Shown: piece by piece, positions 61,450-64,000 of the stretch | Layout: each line of letters opens with the position of its first letter | How positions within the stretch are numbered: position 1 is the first letter of the stretch | From: Bradyrhizobium sp. 190 | GTDB taxonomy: Bacteria > Pseudomonadota > Alphaproteobacteria > Rhizobiales > Xanthobacteraceae | Direction: 5' to 3' | Assembly: GCF_023073415.1 (NCBI RefSeq) | Contig: NZ_JADPJL010000008.1 | Span: 744,001 to 808,000 of the forward strand | Length of the DNA stretch: 64,000 nt | Program-made: the position numbers and the translations under genes | Notes under the pieces: generated by a model | Database searches by the model: none | What the model was told of the DNA's origin: nothing | The model's input: the letters and a program-made list of their open reading frames with translations, nothing else

Positions 61450-62522
61450 ACGGCCGCGCGCTCAATCTTCTAGGTCTCGGCCTCGTCGGCGTGATTGGCA
61501 TCGCGTTCCTGGTGCTGATTCCGCGCCTGTTCGAACTCGATGTGGTGCTGGAGCTCACCGTCTACATGATCATGGCGATCCTGGCGCTCAGCCTGGCGCT
61601 GATCTGGGGCTATGGGGGCATCCTTTGTTTCGGGCAGTCGGCCTTCTTTGGACTTGGCGCCTACACCTACGCCATCGCGGTGTTCAACATCGGCGAGAGC
61701 ACGATTCCGCTGCTGCTCGCGATCGTTCTGCCCGCCGCCTTCGCCGCGCTGCTGGGTTATTTCATGTTCTATGGCCGCATCAGCGACGTCTATCTCGGCG
61801 TCATCACGCTGACGGTGACGCTGATCCTGTTCAATTCGGTCAATTCCACAGCGGGACCGGAATTCCGCATCGGGTCGGCGCGGCTCGGCGGCTTCAACGG
61901 CATTCCCGGCATTCCGCCGCTCAATTTCCCCGGCAACAAGGCTTCACCGATCGACCTCGAGGGTATGTTCTATCTTGCGACTATTTCGCTGCTCCTCGCC
62001 TATTTCGGCCTGCGGCTGCTGCTTGCGAGCCGCTTCGGCCGCATCATCGTCGGCATAAGGGAAAACGAACGGCGCGCCGAACTGCTGGGCTATGATCCGC
62101 GGGCCTACAAGCTCGCGACCTTCACGATCGGAGGCGCGCTTGCCGGATTTGCCGGTTGCCTGTTCGCCAATTGGGGAAATTTCGTCAGCCCCACGATCTT
62201 CGGCCTCGCCCAATCCGCGCAGATCATCATCTGGGTGATTGTCGGCGGGCGTGGCACACTGATCGGTCCGATCGTCGGCTGCATCGGCATTCAATGGCTC
62301 ACTACCGCGCTCGGCGCCAACCAACCGAGCGGCGGCCCGGATTGGTGGGCCAAGATCTTTGCCAATGCGCCGTTGATCCTCGGTATCATCCTGATCGCGT
62401 TCGTATTGCTGGTGCCGAAAGGGCTGGTGCCGACGCTCGGCGATCTCGGCCAATGGCTGCTGTCTTCACGCACCAAGCGGGCCAAGACGCGGCTGGAGCC
62501 CAAGCGGGCGGAGGAGGGCTGA
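61446..62522 (+). CDS. ABC permease, LivM/UrtC type
   Basis: A 358-residue permease with about nine to ten hydrophobic segments and the family motif LALIWGYGGILCFGQSAFFGLGAYTYAI. The start is the GTG at 61446, overlapping the previous stop. A short basic tail (SSRTKRAKTRLEPKRAEEG) follows the last segment. It pairs with the preceding permease to form the transport channel. Confidence 0.92.
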   Translation: MNGRALNLLGLGLVGVIGIAFLVLIPRLFELDVVLELTVYMIMAILALSLALIWGYGGILCFGQSAFFGLGAYTYAIAVFNIGESTIPLLLAIVLPAAFAALLGYFMFYGRISDVYLGVITLTVTLILFNSVNSTAGPEFRIGSARLGGFNGIPGIPPLNFPGNKASPIDLEGMFYLATISLLLAYFGLRLLLASRFGRIIVGIRENERRAELLGYDPRAYKLATFTIGGALAGFAGCLFANWGNFVSPTIFGLAQSAQIIIWVIVGGRGTLIGPIVGCIGIQWLTTALGANQPSGGPDWWAKIFANAPLILGIILIAFVLLVPKGLVPTLGDLGQWLLSSRTKRAKTRLEPKRAEEG

Positions 62523-63244
62523 TGGCCGCACCGCTGCTTCAGACCCGGGATCTCAGCATGCATTTCGGCGGCGTTCGTGCCGTGCGCCACGTCGACTTCT
62601 CGCTGGCCGAAGGGGAGCTGCGCTGCCTTATCGGCCCGAACGGCGCTGGCAAGAGCACCTTCTTCAAGATGCTGACCGGGCAGCTGCAGCCAACCCATGG
62701 ACACGTCCTGTTCCGTGGCCAGGAAATATCCTATGCCCACGCCCATGAGATCGCGCGGCTTGGCATCGGCATCAAGACCCAGGTTCCCAGCGTGTTTGAC
62801 GGCCTCTCGGTGCGCGAAAACATCTGGCTGGCGGCAAGCCGGATTCATTCCCGGGAGCAAACCAAACGCGTCGTCGACGAGATGCTGGAACGGGTCGGCC
62901 TGATCGAAGTGGCCGAACGCTTGGTCGGCCAACTCGCGCATGGGCAGCGGCAATGGGTCGAACTCGGCCTCGTACTGGCCACCGATCCTCAATTGATCCT
63001 GCTCGACGAGCCCGCCGCCGGCATGACGCATGAAGAGGTCCACAAGACCGCTGAACTGGTGCGCGAGATCAACCGAACCAAGGCGCTGATCGTCGTCGAG
63101 CACGACATGCAGTTCATCCGCATGATCGCCAAGCAGGTCACCGTGTTCAACCAGGGCAGCGTGCTGGTCGAGGACACGGTGGAAAGCATCATGCGCAATC
63201 CGCAGGTGCGCGACATCTATCTGGGCAAACAGGCGGCCGCATGA
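62522..63244 (+). CDS. ABC ATP-binding protein, LivG/UrtD type
   Basis: A 240-residue ATPase. Walker A GPNGAGKST, signature region LAHGQRQWVELGLVLA (the HGQ form typical of UrtD instead of SGGQ) and Walker B LILLDEPAAGM. The ATG overlaps the permease stop, and its own stop overlaps the next ATG by four bases. The UrtD-like signature supports a urea/amide-class transporter over a plain amino-acid one. Confidence 0.93.
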   Translation: MAAPLLQTRDLSMHFGGVRAVRHVDFSLAEGELRCLIGPNGAGKSTFFKMLTGQLQPTHGHVLFRGQEISYAHAHEIARLGIGIKTQVPSVFDGLSVRENIWLAASRIHSREQTKRVVDEMLERVGLIEVAERLVGQLAHGQRQWVELGLVLATDPQLILLDEPAAGMTHEEVHKTAELVREINRTKALIVVEHDMQFIRMIAKQVTVFNQGSVLVEDTVESIMRNPQVRDIYLGKQAAA

Positions 63245-63948
63245 TGCTCGATGTGCAGGGACTGCGAACGGGGTATGGCCGCATTCCGATCCTCAACGGG
63301 GTGAGCTTCTCCGTCAACGAGGGCGAATTCATCGGCATTCTCGGCCACAACGGCATGGGCAAGACGACGCTCCTGAAAGCGCTGATGGGCTTTTTGCCGG
63401 CGACCGGCGGGCGCGTGATGTTTGGCCACGACGACGTCACGACGGTCGAGCCTTATCGGCGCGCACGGCTTGGGCTCGGCTACGTGCCGCAGGGCCGCGA
63501 GATCTTCCCTGGGCTTACCGTCTACGAGAATCTGCGCATGGGTTGCAGCACGCAGGACGGCGCCGAGGAGGACATCATCGCAGCCGTGCTGGAGGAGTTT
63601 CCCCGCCTGAAGGCGTTGGTCGACCGCACCGGCAGCGCACTGTCGGGCGGCGAACAGCAACTATTGGCGATCGCGCGCTGCCTTTGCGGCGGCCCCCGTC
63701 TGGTCCTGCTGGATGAGCCGACGGAGGGCATTCAGCCTTCCATCATCGACGAGATCGTCGAGACCCTGCAGCGTTTGCGGGCCAAGAGCGGGCTCACGAT
63801 GATCCTGGTCGAGCAGAATCTCGACTTCATCGCTGCGCTCTCGCAACGCATCCTTATCATCCAGAAGGGGGCGATCATCCGGGAGGTGGCGCCGGCCGAA
63901 CTCGGCGACGCAAGCCTGGTCGGAGAATTCGTCGGTATCGCAACGTAA
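63241..63948 (+). CDS. ABC ATP-binding protein, LivF/UrtE type
   Basis: A 235-residue ATPase with Walker A GHNGMGKTT, signature LSGGEQQLLAIARCL and Walker B LVLLDEPTEGIQP. The GHNGMGK and DEPTEGIQPSI variants are typical of UrtE. It is the second nucleotide-binding domain of the amide transporter and the fifth gene of the transporter set. Confidence 0.93.
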   Translation: MMLDVQGLRTGYGRIPILNGVSFSVNEGEFIGILGHNGMGKTTLLKALMGFLPATGGRVMFGHDDVTTVEPYRRARLGLGYVPQGREIFPGLTVYENLRMGCSTQDGAEEDIIAAVLEEFPRLKALVDRTGSALSGGEQQLLAIARCLCGGPRLVLLDEPTEGIQPSIIDEIVETLQRLRAKSGLTMILVEQNLDFIAALSQRILIIQKGAIIREVAPAELGDASLVGEFVGIAT

Positions 63949-63949
63949 A

Positions 63950-63966
63950 GCCCGCTTCTCGCGGGC
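63950..63966 (+). terminator. Intercistronic hairpin after the transporter
   Basis: gcccgc (63950-63955) and gcgggc (63961-63966) form a six-pair stem over ttctc. No T-run follows, so it is more likely a pausing or RNA-stability element than a full terminator. Confidence 0.4.
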
Positions 63967-63989
63967 ATGATCAGAGGGAGACCCAAGCC

Positions 63990-64000
63990 ATGGCAGTCAG
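63990..64000 (+). CDS. Start of a gene cut by the window edge
   Basis: ATG at 63990 with a gagggag site at 63974-63980, reading MAV before the window ends. Probably the next gene of the amide operon. No function can be assigned. Confidence 0.4.

Overview
The window looks like chromosomal DNA from an alphaproteobacterium of the Bradyrhizobium/Nitrobacteraceae type. The pointers are high GC, many branched-chain-amino-acid-type (Liv/Urt) ABC systems, tripartite tricarboxylate (TTT/Bug) receptors, several SDRs and crotonases, an extra RpoH-type sigma factor and a small DUF3551-like secreted protein. This is inference from gene content, not a database match. I saw no rRNA, tRNA, CRISPR, insertion sequence or phage gene. 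Nearly all of it is accessory catabolism and uptake.

Layout. 1-6.7 kb: an edge-truncated MFS drug transporter and a thiolase (-), then a frameshifted TetR, a molybdopterin oxidoreductase, an SDR without the catalytic Tyr and an atypical crotonase (+). 7-19.2 kb (-): a long catabolic/uptake block (TTT receptor, GntR, two SDRs, a carboxymuconolactone-decarboxylase-like (CMD) protein, two paralogous ABC binding proteins, LivF, a LivM-LivG fusion, LivH, MmgE/PrpD, a 3-hydroxyisobutyrate-dehydrogenase-like enzyme). A second MmgE/PrpD gene, a second CMD protein and a lactonase-like hydrolase diverge from it (19.4-22 kb). 22.2-25.2 kb: a two-component flavin monooxygenase set (luciferase-like oxygenase plus flavin reductase) with a divergent LysR.

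25.2-38.3 kb: a probable TetR regulon. TetR, an SMP-30 lactonase, a TctC receptor and a long operon (crotonase, NDP-forming acyl-CoA synthetase, ABC binding protein with a C-terminal frameshift, two acyl-CoA dehydrogenase subunits, SDR, double CMD protein, TctB, TctA) are tied together by three copies of one palindrome in the two divergent promoter regions. It reads as uptake of an organic acid, CoA activation and beta-oxidation-like breakdown. The substrate cannot be read from sequence.

38.3-41.6 kb: IclR, with twin palindromes in the divergent promoter, facing a SnoaL-like protein and a Baeyer-Villiger monooxygenase whose fingerprint His is Arg. 41.7-44.3 kb: three small secreted proteins and an RpoH-type sigma factor. 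44.6-51.5 kb: an RND pump, its membrane-fusion protein and an OmpR/histidine-kinase pair. 51.5-54.6 kb: a DUF3551-like protein, an isocitrate-lyase/PEP-mutase-superfamily enzyme, cytochrome b561 and nicotinamidase.

54.6-64 kb: an amide-utilisation locus. AmiC-like and ANTAR (AmiR-like) genes diverge from amidase, acetamidase/formamidase and a five-gene Urt/Fmd-type ABC transporter. The amidase leader carries a strong intrinsic terminator whose 5' arm overlaps a small hairpin with a hexaloop of the A1/G4 ANTAR-target type. That makes AmiC/AmiR antitermination the best-supported regulatory mechanism in the window.
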